Source: Ophioceras dolichostomum (Eukaryota > Ascomycota > Sordariomycetes > Magnaporthales > Ophioceraceae). From it: a DNA stretch of 64,000 nt. The notes under the pieces are model-generated. The model had not been told where the DNA came from. It did not search any database and worked only from the letters and a program-made list of their open reading frames with translations. The DNA is taken from NCBI GenBank assembly GCA_003049485.1, contig PYST01000181.1, forward strand, positions 16,423 to 80,422. Direction: 5' to 3'. The translations under genes and the position numbers were made by a program. Shown piece by piece: positions 32,237 through 42,385 of the stretch (the first letter of the stretch is position 1; every line of letters begins with the position of its first letter).

Positions 32237-34217
32237 GTTTGGACTGTGATGAACGGCGACCGTGGGATCCGGAAGGAGGCCTATGGGCCAGGGATAGAAT
32301 AGAGAGACTGCGACATCCCCTCTTCTGTCTCCTCAGTTCCCTTCCCTGGCGCAACGGTTTAAATAGGTAGATATCTCTGTTTTGCCCCGAATGGTCTCCA
32401 ATTTCGAACCCCTGAGCTCAGTTGAACATTCCCGGCGGCACCAGACCGGCAAAGTTCGTCCTCGGCCCTGGCATCCCCGAATCCCCTCCCCAATCCCTAT
32501 TCCCCGCAATCCATCTACCCATTCTCCATTTTCCCCAACACGATGTTTGGTTGTTGTTCCTTTGAAGTCGTACTGCCGTGACGGCACCAAGAAACAATGA
32601 CACCATACTCCACTGGCGCCGTTCCAACACTTTTCTGCTGAGGGCGAAAAGCTTGGAGAACTGCGGGGTTCGGTGACGACAGAAATCCACAGCGACCGAA
32701 GGGGACCCAGCTATGGGGGAAACGAACGCTTTGACCGAATGCTGTCAGCTAGTAAGAATAATCTATGAAGGGTGTCGTGTGTTGGCGTGCCGCCAAGTTT
32801 CGACGAGTACTATAGTGGCACCCGCTGCTCCAGTGCCGCTCAGCACCTCGGAAGTTCCCATGGAGCGGACAAGGAAGGGAAAGTTTAAAAAGGGGCGAGG
32901 AGCTAATTTGACTAGTAGGAAAACCCACCCGCCGTAATGGCACTAAGCAAGGGCCCCAAGCTAGACCATTTAAATGTACTATTCTCCTCGTCTTCTCACC
33001 GACTCATTCGTTAGGTATCGTTAACAGCATTTACATTATACATAGCAGCCTATCTTCTTTTGATGGGGGCTGCAAGTGCCCCAGCTGTGAGTCGTATTAC
33101 GCCATCACCGCCGCACACAAGGCTTTTAGTAAGGAGATATGTAGCTTTTCACTTTTGTATCGAGGATCTATTACTCGTACAATATCTTCCGAATATACAG
33201 TCCGGATTTGACTTACAATCCTGTTCCTCACTCTCCTCTCGCTAAGCGTTGCCAGTCTCAACTCGGCCAACGCATGCTTCGCAATCATTTTACGAGACCG
33301 AGTGAGATCTATCGCACACCTTGCTCTAGAGGCCGCTTACACTTTACAGGGGTTCTCCGTCCTAGGAAAACAGGCACCAAGAGGGACGGAGGGATTGAAA
33401 GCCCGAGGCTCCTGACTTGGAAGTCACTGATGCAGGATTCTGTTAGAAATGGTTTCCTTGACAACCAGTTCTGGGATCCGGTCGGGTTCGCCTGCCACCG
33501 TATAGCTCTTGTATGGATAGGTACCTACCTATGTACATAGGTATGCAATCGATAGGGTCACTGGCCACGGAACTAGTCCGTATTTCGGGTCCTGGGGGTC
33601 ATCTTCTTATCATTTTGATTGCTGTTTTGATCATTCGTACGAATACGCCGGACGATATAAACGGAAGCGTAGTCGTCCTGTATTAGCTAGAGCCTCTCGT
33701 AGACCATCGCACCGTAACAGAAATCTGGCCAAATTCCTCCACCGAGCCTTGCTGATGAATGATAGCCATACTCGAGTCATCGTAACCTGGAAAAGAACCC
33801 CCTCGCACGCCTCCGATTATTATCATCGAGATGGCTCAACCTATGAGAAGAGATTAACGCCGAGCGAAAATCGAGTCTATTCCAAGTTTGAAGAGGCACC
33901 AACAGCTAGATCCTAATGCAATATCCAATAAAACCCAAAAGTTCGATGCTTGGTTCTGTTCCGTCGTGCCGTTAAGCGCCGCCTGTTCACCTCAACATGC
34001 TACCAATCCAAGGCACAATAGGACCAGTATCGAGCGGGCCAAATGTGGTCTATTACAAGACTCACACCGCTGGATTGTCGACTGCTCCTTCTTCCGACAT
34101 TGAAACATCATTGGACAGCCAAATTGTTTTGATAGCTTCGAAGAAAAACCAAGTAAGGAAAGATGCAAAGACCGATAGAAGCAAAACAAGAACAACTTCA
34201 GCGGGCTGGGATCTCCT
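32237..34217. other. Intergenic, GH79 promoter and beyond
   Basis: No gene seen in 2 kb. It includes the upstream region of GH79 and a palindromic TAGGTACCTACCTATGTACATAGGTA cluster around 33518-33544. Confidence 0.55.
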
Positions 34218-36194
34218 TCAAGTCGAACCGTTCTTGGCCACCCTCTGCCAGGGCAGGAGACTGCTGTAAACGATGTATACATAGGAGTTGTCATTCCGGT
34301 TATACCTCACCTTGGCGCCCACCAGGTTCTCCTTTGTAAAGGCAAAGGGGGGGTTATTGACAGACCAACCGTAGGCGGAATAGCCCGCGAACCTCCCACC
34401 CATAAGCCGAAAGACGTCGGATTCGTCCCTCAGCGAGCCAGCCATGCTCGACCGCTTGGCGTCGACGTCAACGTCGATCCAGCAGCGCTGCAGGCGCAAC
34501 ACGATGACGCGGGACTTGGGCACGCGGATCACATCATGCCACCTCGCGACGCCGGGGCGGTACGCATGCAGTAGCACGGCATTGACCTCTCCGTCGCGCC
34601 ACGTGAACAGCTCAGTGTTGTAAGCCGGGCTGCTGTTGAGCGTGTTGTAGATGGCCTCACTGCCTGCCTGGTCCGAGATCATCTGGCCGTCCGACACGTC
34701 GGCGTACGAGATCTCGCGAGATAGGGCGGCGACGTCGGTCGACTTGGCGTACAACGGCACCAGCTGAGGGAGCCTAACGAGCTTGCAGGCCTGAATGTAC
34801 TTGTCCGCGAAGTCGGTCCACCCGATCTGGAAGACGGTGGTGACGACGCCATCTTCGGTCTTGAGGGTGCTGAGCGGGAAGCGACCCTCGCCAATCTTCT
34901 CCTTGTAGCCCACGCGCAGATACAGCACGTCGTTCTTGATCTCAACGTACATGAACAGCACATCGTTGTTGCTCGTGCCAGGGAAGCCCCCCGACGATAC
35001 GCGCGTAATGGCCTCGCCGGGGAAGAGCAGCATCTTGAAGTCGGCCGCCGCGTCGTTGAAGGCGTCGATCACGCCGACGCTCGCGAGTAGCACGCCGATG
35101 GCCGCCACCGGCATGGCGAAGGCGCCCAGCGGCATCATGCCCATGACGGCCAGTCCGGCGCCGATGCCGGCGAGCACTTTGCCCTTAGTCATGTTGCCCG
35201 AGTCCTCGAGGGTGCAGAAGATGGCATCCCCAGTGTTGTTGACCACGGTTGACTGTTTTCCGAACCACGGGCTGTCATCATTGCTGGCGTCGTCGTCGTC
35301 GGCGGCGGCCCGGCGAGCCGCCGCTCGCTGCTGCTGGGCGCTGCTCGCGAGAGTGGTGCCAACCTGTTCATTGTCGGCGGCGCAGATGGGGCGCAGGCTG
35401 CGCAGCTGAGCATCTCGAGCCGGAGGCACGCGCTGGACGTCGGGGCTTTTGGCCAATGCGAGCAAAGGAGAGCCGTGCAAGAGCGCCAGGTCCGCCATCG
35501 CCGTTGTGTTGGCGATTGTCGTGTCCTTGTCCTCCTTCCATTCGACAAAATCCCAGTAGTCACTGTTCTTCCAGAGCCGCACCTTGGCGTAGTACTGGTG
35601 GAAGTGGAAGCTGACGGTGAACTTTTCCGTGTCCTCGGACACGAGCGTTATGGTGGTAGCCGCGCAGTACCAGTATTTGTCGTCCTCGCCAGCCACCCAG
35701 ATCGTGCGGCCAGTGGCGATGATATCAGGCACAATCATGACAAAGAGATAGCCGTTCCAGTAGCCAAGCGCATAGTAGCGGATCGTGGGGAGGTCACGCG
35801 AGGCATCGTAGTTTGGCACTACCGTCCTTGCCGAGTAGACTCGCCTGGCGTCGAACTCCGCTACGACATGGCAGTCGGAGTTGGACTTCGGAAACTCGTA
35901 CATGATGAGATGGACATGCTCGAGGTCGCTTCCGGTGACGATGTCGAATGGATAGTACAGGTCGTAGAATATACCAAAGGTACTAGACATCGAGGGTTTC
36001 TCCTGGAAGTCAACACGGTCGATGGTGCCGCAGCTGAGCTTATTCACGGCGCCGTCGCTGCCAGCGTTTGAAGTCCATTTCCAGAAAGCACGGATTCCGG
36101 CGCCGAGCCGGAACCCGCCATCTTCGACAACAAGATAAAAAATAGCATTTGTGGCATAAGGCTTGTAGTTCAGGACCCCTGCATAAATGTACAT
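34218..36194 (-). CDS. Large orphan protein with central hydrophobic hairpin
   Basis: Intronless as read, 658 residues from ATG at 36194 (MYIYAGVLNYKPYATN). The frame stays open a little farther upstream, so an extra 5' exon is possible. The first ~230 residues are aromatic- and beta-rich (FYLVVEDGGFRLGAGIRAFW, FGIFYDLYYPFD, FHFHQYYAKVRLW). A low-complexity Ala/Asp/Arg stretch (~285-310) follows. Residues ~336-381 form a small-residue hydrophobic hairpin (KVLAGIGAGLAVMGMMPLG, then VAAIGVLLASVGVIDAF). The C-terminal ~270 residues are again beta-like (NDVLFMYVEIKNDVLYLRVGY). No signal peptide is visible. I do not recognise any domain. The coding signal is convincing from length, composition and low stop density. 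A membrane-associated role is inferred from the hairpin alone. Confidence 0.75.
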   Translation of the reverse strand: MYIYAGVLNYKPYATNAIFYLVVEDGGFRLGAGIRAFWKWTSNAGSDGAVNKLSCGTIDRVDFQEKPSMSSTFGIFYDLYYPFDIVTGSDLEHVHLIMYEFPKSNSDCHVVAEFDARRVYSARTVVPNYDASRDLPTIRYYALGYWNGYLFVMIVPDIIATGRTIWVAGEDDKYWYCAATTITLVSEDTEKFTVSFHFHQYYAKVRLWKNSDYWDFVEWKEDKDTTIANTTAMADLALLHGSPLLALAKSPDVQRVPPARDAQLRSLRPICAADNEQVGTTLASSAQQQRAAARRAAADDDDASNDDSPWFGKQSTVVNNTGDAIFCTLEDSGNMTKGKVLAGIGAGLAVMGMMPLGAFAMPVAAIGVLLASVGVIDAFNDAAADFKMLLFPGEAITRVSSGGFPGTSNNDVLFMYVEIKNDVLYLRVGYKEKIGEGRFPLSTLKTEDGVVTTVFQIGWTDFADKYIQACKLVRLPQLVPLYAKSTDVAALSREISYADVSDGQMISDQAGSEAIYNTLNSSPAYNTELFTWRDGEVNAVLLHAYRPGVARWHDVIRVPKSRVIVLRLQRCWIDVDVDAKRSSMAGSLRDESDVFRLMGGRFAGYSAYGWSVNNPPFAFTKENLVGAKVRYNRNDNSYVYIVYSSLLPWQRVAKNGST

Positions 36195-36752
36195 GTTTTT
36201 CGACAATTCGTTGGGTAGTGCTGGGAAGCGATGAGAGGTAAGCTGTCTCGGAGGGTTAACAACGTGATAGAATGCTGGTTTGTGAAGGCGAGGGTTGCGG
36301 GGTGAAGAAAAAACCGTGGCGACCCCGCCCCAAGCAAGAATATCTGTAATTTCGCCCAGCCGTGGTGCCTAAGAAACCAGGCACAACGGGAGGCCGAGGG
36401 AGTCCTGTGAAACGTACCAACGCCAGCCACTGAAATGCCCCAAAAATCACGTGTTCAACAGTATATGAGAGCAGGAAAGGCTTGTCTATGGTCACCTATT
36501 CGGGGTTCATAATTGCCGAGATCCTCTGCTTCGCTCGAGACTATGCTGCCGGGTGTGTGTCAGCTCAGCTCCGCCAAATCGACAGCCGACCTCTTAAATT
36601 CGATACTGATCTGCAACGGAACACGCCGTGTCGATGTGCCGCCGTCGCCAAGAAGATGAGATGCGGCTGACGCGGAAAGAAGAAGAGAGCACCGACCAAT
36701 AGAGCCGATGAGGTTCAGGGGTTCAGGACGGGGTGTACGCTGGCGGCTGAAA
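36195..36752. other. Spacer upstream of the large orphan gene
   Basis: Promoter side of the minus-strand orphan. A TTCCCAG acceptor-like site around 36221 leaves room for an unrecognised 5' exon. Otherwise nothing seen. Confidence 0.5.
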
Positions 36753-37477
36753 TCATACCTCCAAGGGACCGAAGAAAGCCTCGATCTTCTCCAGCTGCTC
36801 GGCCTCCATCTCAGCGAAATACGCCGTCTTCTTCGCCCCCGGCTCGCGCACCTTGCTCCTGCTCGCGTGGCTCCACCCGTCGATGTACACGGTCCACCGC
36901 GGCGGCGCGGCGGCCTCCGTCGTCTCGGCGGCGGCGGCGCAGCAGACCTGGAACCCGTCCGGGCTGAAGGGGTACGCGATGGCGTTGTCGTACAGCGTGT
37001 TGTAGATGGACCTCAGCTCGCACTTGAGCCGCCGGAGGGTGAGAGCGTCCAGTCGCGAGAGCTCGGCCTCGCGGGCGAAGTTGGGTCGGCTCAGCGTGAG
37101 CACGCCGTTCTGGTGGTTGACCCTGAGGAGGCGAGGGAAGTGCGGCGCTAGCGAGGGGATCTCGGACACTTGTTGGAGCCGGCCAGCTTTGGATCGGCCG
37201 AACTTTCGGGAGGGCCGTGTCCATACTTCATCCTGTTTTGGGTGTTGGTTAGTTCGATGACTTGTTTCTCACGCTGAGCGTAAGCAACTCTCCCATGGAG
37301 AGACGGGCCACGCACCCAGACGAATCTGCTTTCACCGTTCTCGTCCACCTCTACTCTCTCCCTCCATACGAGCCTCGCAGTTCGAGGCCACCGACCAGCA
37401 TGTGGGTGTCGCGTCGTCGGCGAAGAGACCTTGGCACAAGTTGTTGTCGGGGTTGTTGCGGTTGTTGGAGCACCCAT
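36753..37477 (-). CDS. Conserved-looking orphan protein, about 225 residues
   Basis: Proposed exons 37477-37273 and 37225-36753. The 47-nt intron has donor GTGAGA, branch CTAACC and acceptor GAAG, and keeps frame into LWTRPSRKFGRSKAG. An acceptor ten bases earlier (AACAG) would shift frame with this donor. The N-terminus is Thr-rich (MGAPTTATTPTTT), followed by RLVWRERVEVDENGESRFVWVRGPS. The second exon has FPRLLRVNHQNGVLTLSRP, a helix (LDALTLRRLKCELRSIYNTLYDNA), RWTVYIDGWSHASRS and a C-terminal charged helix. There is no signal peptide or membrane segment. I do not recognise the family; the N-terminal exon is the weaker part. Confidence 0.65.
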
Positions 37478-40119
37478 TTTGCCGATAAAGTACTAGTAGG
37501 GGCTTGGTGTGAAAGCCTCGCTCGAAAACAGAACCAGGTATAAACGAGTGCTATACTCAAACCCCGCTGCTAGCCCAAACCGGTTCGTATACTGGTCGAT
37601 GCTCGAATAGAACAGTAAATCATCTGAAACTCTGGATAAAAGAAACGTGAACTCGCGAAAGAGAATCAAAGAGTCTTCTTCCTGGAAGGCCAGATGTTCC
37701 GTCCTTTCAACACCTTTAATACGAGGGGGCACATTTTTGTTGTCCACCCCATCAGCTAGCTGAGGCGGGCTATCGTGCTCGCTGCTCAGCCAGGGAATCC
37801 GCTCAAACTTGCGCACTTGGCTCAAATCTGCTCACTGTGGTGTAACTCGTGCTGCTTGATATGGTTTAGCTCACCCCATTGCGCGTCAGCTAGATAAATC
37901 CATCCCAGCCAAATTCGCCCAGAAGTCACCGTCGCAATTATTCATTCTTTCCATTTGGGGAAGTTTCTGTGGGAAACAAGCGCCAAGAAGCGACCTTATT
38001 TCAACGTCTATTTACACGCGCAAACCCCCGCAAGAACGGAGTGAGAGTTTCTCCAAGCTTCCCATTTCCTCGTGCATCAAGTTGAGACCCCCAAAATACG
38101 GATTATTTTGTGAGTTGAATATGAATGTTATGAGTGTTGTGCTCAATCGTCGATTGGGGGCTAAATGAACACACGCAAACCCTCCTGATGATGGATCGAG
38201 TGGCTCATACGAGCCGAGGCCCGACCGACACCTGATGTCAAAAGATTCTGGTCGAATTATGCACGATTCTAGGCACGATTGGGCCACATTCAGGCGCGAC
38301 TCGAGCAGTTCGCCCGTCCGATGGCTAACTCCCCAAATTAGCAGCGTATTTATTAGTGCAGGCTGTTTGGCCACTGGTGTCTGCCCCGTCTGTCCCATCT
38401 GAAGCGAGGAACTCACTCCGCCGTTCCGGCCTGAGCTTCCGCCCGGACCTGGAATGTTTTGTTTGCAATCCCAGCTGGCCCGCTTTTCTTCCGACCTCCT
38501 CGGAGGGCCGGTCTGCAACATTCGGTCGAGGAATGAATAAGCCCCTGAAAACATCCGTCTAAACAGTAAGTCGGCATTCTCGACTGTGGCACCAAATGGG
38601 ATCAATGCCCCCTCCTTATAGGTACCTTACGTACCTAGGTAGCTTTTTCCGGAAAGCAATTTCCTGGTGCGTGTATGGCTTTTCAGCAGCCATGTAAGAG
38701 CCCCAGAGACTCGACTGCCCAGCGTCGCCCAAACATGACGCCTCTTTGCTGTATCATTGCATTAATTGACGTGACGGAGCTCGCCTTGCGAGCTCGTGTG
38801 TGTAATCAATTTTTTATACATATATAAAGCCCACGCAATTCCAGCAGCACCGGTGATATTCTTCAAGCACCGACTTCCATCTGATGATGGACTCTGGTCG
38901 CAAAGACGGCCCAGGCAGCTGCGCTTGAGACAAGTGGCACAGAAGGAGAAAGAACGAAAAGCCACAACGGCTAATTTGAGTCAGCAACGCCTCGGCCGGC
39001 CAGGAATCATATAAGCTACCGTGAACCAACAACCCACAACAAACAAACCAGGATCGATAGCTCAGCGGTACGAGCGTGGGATTGCAGTTCGCATCAGCAA
39101 CTTATCCTAAGGTCGCGTGTTCGATCCACGCTCGGTCCTGTCTTTTTGCCGCCCTCACTCACCCCCTTTTAATTATTTATTATTCTCCTTTCTATTTTTT
39201 GCTCATATATCTCACACACTCGAAATATCAGATCCTTTTCTTCGTCAATAATTCCTTCCTTTCAAGCGATTCAGACTTTGTTTTAACTCGAAGACTGGAT
39301 AGTCAGGAATTGTGCAAGAATTCAATTGCTGAAAGCAGTGGGCACGGCTCGATCATCATTCAGGGGCCAGCAGGTTTCTCTCAAGAGCCATGCCACGGTT
39401 GATCATGACGGGATGCCAAAATTTCCCCTCGTATTGTTTTTTTTTTTTGCGGCCGATCCCTTTATAAGGAATTCTGTATGATCTTGTACGCCCCAGCCCG
39501 AGGGAGCCCCTGGCCCTGTCCTCTATCTTTGCTTGCTTCCCTCGAGCTGTTGCTGGGTTGTTTGCCCGTCCAACTACCTACGCAATGCTTCAGCGGCTGT
39601 TCTCCCCATCCGAATTCTAGGCGGCCAACCTCGAAGAAGAAGGAGGGGGCCGACGTTTACGTCCAATCTTCGCGGTCGAAACAGAAAGAGATGCGTAACA
39701 TTTGCGATAAATTTAGTATCTTTGCGCTCTGAATGGTACCTAGGCACCTACGTTCTGTCTGACGACTTCATCGAAGTCGATCAAAGGTCCAAACATAAGC
39801 AACCTACGCGGCGTGCCCAGTCGTATCATTGCCGAACCGAAATCTCAGAAAAGACTGTGTATGTACATTTCAGATCCAGGTAGCCGCAACCGAATACGTA
39901 TCATCAGCCAATCGTCGAGTTAGATCGATGATGGTGGATCAACGATGCCGCATCGACGATGTAGCTAACAATGTATTTCCCCTTCTTCATCACGTCGGCA
40001 AACAACGGTGCGGCCTGCTCCAGGGTTCGGTCGTTCGATCATCATTCAGGAGTTCGCAAGTTTCGTTCCTCTCAGAAGAGTCAGAAGGCAAGGCATGCTA
40101 CCCGTTCTTCCGTTCTCAC
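37478..40119. other. Intergenic region containing tRNA-Cys
   Basis: 2.6 kb without a supported protein gene. Contains tRNA-Cys (39051-39139), a TAGGTAC-GTACCTA inverted motif (38620-38642) and pyrimidine-rich tracts. Confidence 0.6.
39051..39139 (+). tRNA. tRNA-Cys (anticodon GCA) with intron
   Basis: Acceptor GGATCGA pairs with TCGGTCC (one U-G). D stem GCTC/GAGC, anticodon stem TGGGA/TCCTA, T stem GCGTG/CACGC around TTCGATC. The anticodon loop TTGCAG is interrupted after position 37 by an intron of about 16 nt (TTCGCATCAGCAACTT), the canonical tRNA intron position, then closes with A. Anticodon GCA decodes cysteine. Confidence 0.92.
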
Positions 40120-42385
40120 TCACACACGGAGGCGCCTGTACCGCGGCACAGGGCCCTGCGTCTGCCTCGCAGCCAGACCTCTCGCGACGTGCGTGCTATG
40201 GTACTGATCCAGCGCGGCGTCGACGACGGCCACGTCCGGGTACGGGTTCGCGGCCACGAGCGCCAGCACGCGCGCCGTGATGGCCGCGTCGGTGAAGGGC
40301 CCCGTCCTCGCGAGCAGGTCGGCCATGCTGTATGCCACGGGCCGCCAGGCGCTATCCATGGGGTCCAGGAACGCCGGGTTGTTGTATCCGAACCCGTCCA
40401 GCTGCGTGACGTTAAAGGCGGCCATCATGTCGTGGTCCTCGTGGATCAGGTTGTGGCAGTGGAACATGTACACGCCGTCCCAGGGCGCGTAGTGCGCCTC
40501 GACCAGCACGCGCTCATTCTTGGCGAGCCACACCACGTCCTTGAGCCCCTGCGCCTCGTACGGCTCGACGCCCCTGCTGTCCCCGCCATCCCGGCCCAGC
40601 ACGCGGAAGTCCACCAGGTGCACGTGGATCGGGTGCGTCCAGCCGCCGGAGTCGTTCTCGAGCTCCCACACCTCGACCGTGCCCCGCGGCACGTTGGCCA
40701 GGACGCGGTTGGCCACGTCCTCGAACCCGACACCGTTGATGCGCCACTCCGAGTTGGTGCGGTGGAAGCGGAAGTGGTGGTCGACAACGTTGCGCGCCGG
40801 AGGGAACGGCACGCTGCGGAGCACGGGGGGCACCGTGGACGTGTCGGGCGATGTGACGCTGCCGGACACGTTGAAGCGCATCACCTGCCCCGTGTAGCCG
40901 TAGTCGGTGTCGGCGCCGATCCCGCCGACGTCCTCCTCGTTGCGCAGCTCGATCTGCTGGTTTGCGTATCCGGAGAAGTCGAAGACGACCTCGTAGCGCT
41001 CCGCCATGGAGGCGAACTAGATTTGACGGGTCGGCCACCACGCGCTAGGAGTTAGCAGACTAATACCGACAAACCAGATTCGCTTGTGCTTGTGTGCACA
41101 AAGCAAGGAGATTTCAAAGATGAGAAAGAAAGACTTACCAACCGAGTAGCAGAAACCGGCCCCGTAAGCAAGCCCGCATCGGTCGCAATCACCTGGAACG
41201 GCAGCTTCGTACCGAGCGCGGTGCTGCGCGCAAAGTACAGCGCGAAGGAGCGCGACACGGCCGCGTTGAGGAAGCGGAGGCGATACTTGCGCGGCTGGAC
41301 GTTGAAGTACGGCCACGGCTGGCCGTTGACGTGGATCACGTCGCCCCAGAGGCTGTCCTCCTCGCCGACGGTGGAGAAGAGCGACCCGTCGTTGTTGTAC
41401 TGCTTCGACGTAAGGATGAGCGGGATGTCGAACACGCCGTACCCGGACGGGAGGTTGAGCGCGTCCTCCGCCGGGTCGGCCAGGATGTAGGCTCCTGCTT
41501 GGCCGAAGTAGGCGTTCTCGGCTGTCTGTATTCGATGAGTGTTGATCAGTGGTTAACACTCGCTAGCATTCATCATTTTTGGAGCGGGTGTGGTTGGATG
41601 ATAGGTTGGTTGTCCCGTGCATCTAGCTGGCTATCTGGCTAGCTAGCTTCACCTACCTTCAACATAGCATGATCATGATACCACAGAAGACGACCCGACT
41701 GCGAGTTCGGGTAGTAGTAGTCCTTGTACTGGCCCGGGAAGGTCGTGTCCTCGGCCCAGCCATCAAAGGCCGCGCGCGAGTACGACCCGTGCAGGTGGAC
41801 CGAGTTCTCCTGGGACGCGTTGTTGATGAAGCGCACGATGGACTCCTGGCCCCTCGGCAGGATCATGGTCGGGCCCGGGGCTATGCCGTCGTACCCGGTG
41901 AGTCTGGCCGGTCCGAGGTTCGGGTAGACCTGCTGGCTGAAGCCCTTGATCACGATCTCGTAGTACCAAATCGTCTTTGTGGTGCCGGGGATGGGGATGA
42001 TCCTAGTGAGTTGCAAGGATGGAGTTAGCCGACCTTCTAGTCATACCTAGGTAGCTACGCGCCGAAAGCAAGGAGGGTTTCGTCGAGCTAGAGTGGTGAG
42101 AGGCGAATAGGGGTACACAAGGAAGGGAGATGGGGTGTATCCTCACTTGTCAGGCTGCTTCACGGGCGGAATGGGAAGCGGGAACTGATAGATGTAGTTG
42201 TACGAGGGGGACTCCCAAGTCTTCATGAGCGTGATGAAGTCGTTGGGGTCATCTTCGACGATCTGGCTCAGTGCGAGAGCTTCAGCCGCCGGGATGTCGT
42301 ACGTGTATCCCCCCCACCCCTTCCCCTGAGCCGCGGCCCGGGTGGCTAGGAGGAAAAGGCACAAAACGACCACAGCCACAGACAT
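40120..42385 (-). CDS. Multicopper oxidase, bilirubin-oxidase type, secreted
   Basis: Exons 42385-42147, 42002-41657, 41525-41139 and 41016-40120, giving 622 residues; all borders are GT..AG and in frame. The start MSVAVVVLCLFLLATRAAA is a signal peptide; an upstream in-frame TTG was not used. Copper ligands are all visible: HLHG (149-152), WYHDHA (187-192), HPIHVH (452-457) and HCHNLIHEDHDMM (510-522), the last with the Met expected as T1 axial ligand. The HLVDFRVL and LIHEDHDMMAAFNVT context is that of fungal bilirubin oxidases and CotA-like laccases rather than classical basidiomycete laccases. These enzymes oxidise phenols or tetrapyrroles with reduction of O2 to water. The C-terminal tail after ~590 looks poorly conserved. 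Natural substrate unknown. Confidence 0.93.

Noticed and set aside
39829..41055. 408-codon plus-strand frame over the multicopper oxidase
   Set aside because: Antisense shadow of exon 4, whose copper ligands prove the minus strand is coding.
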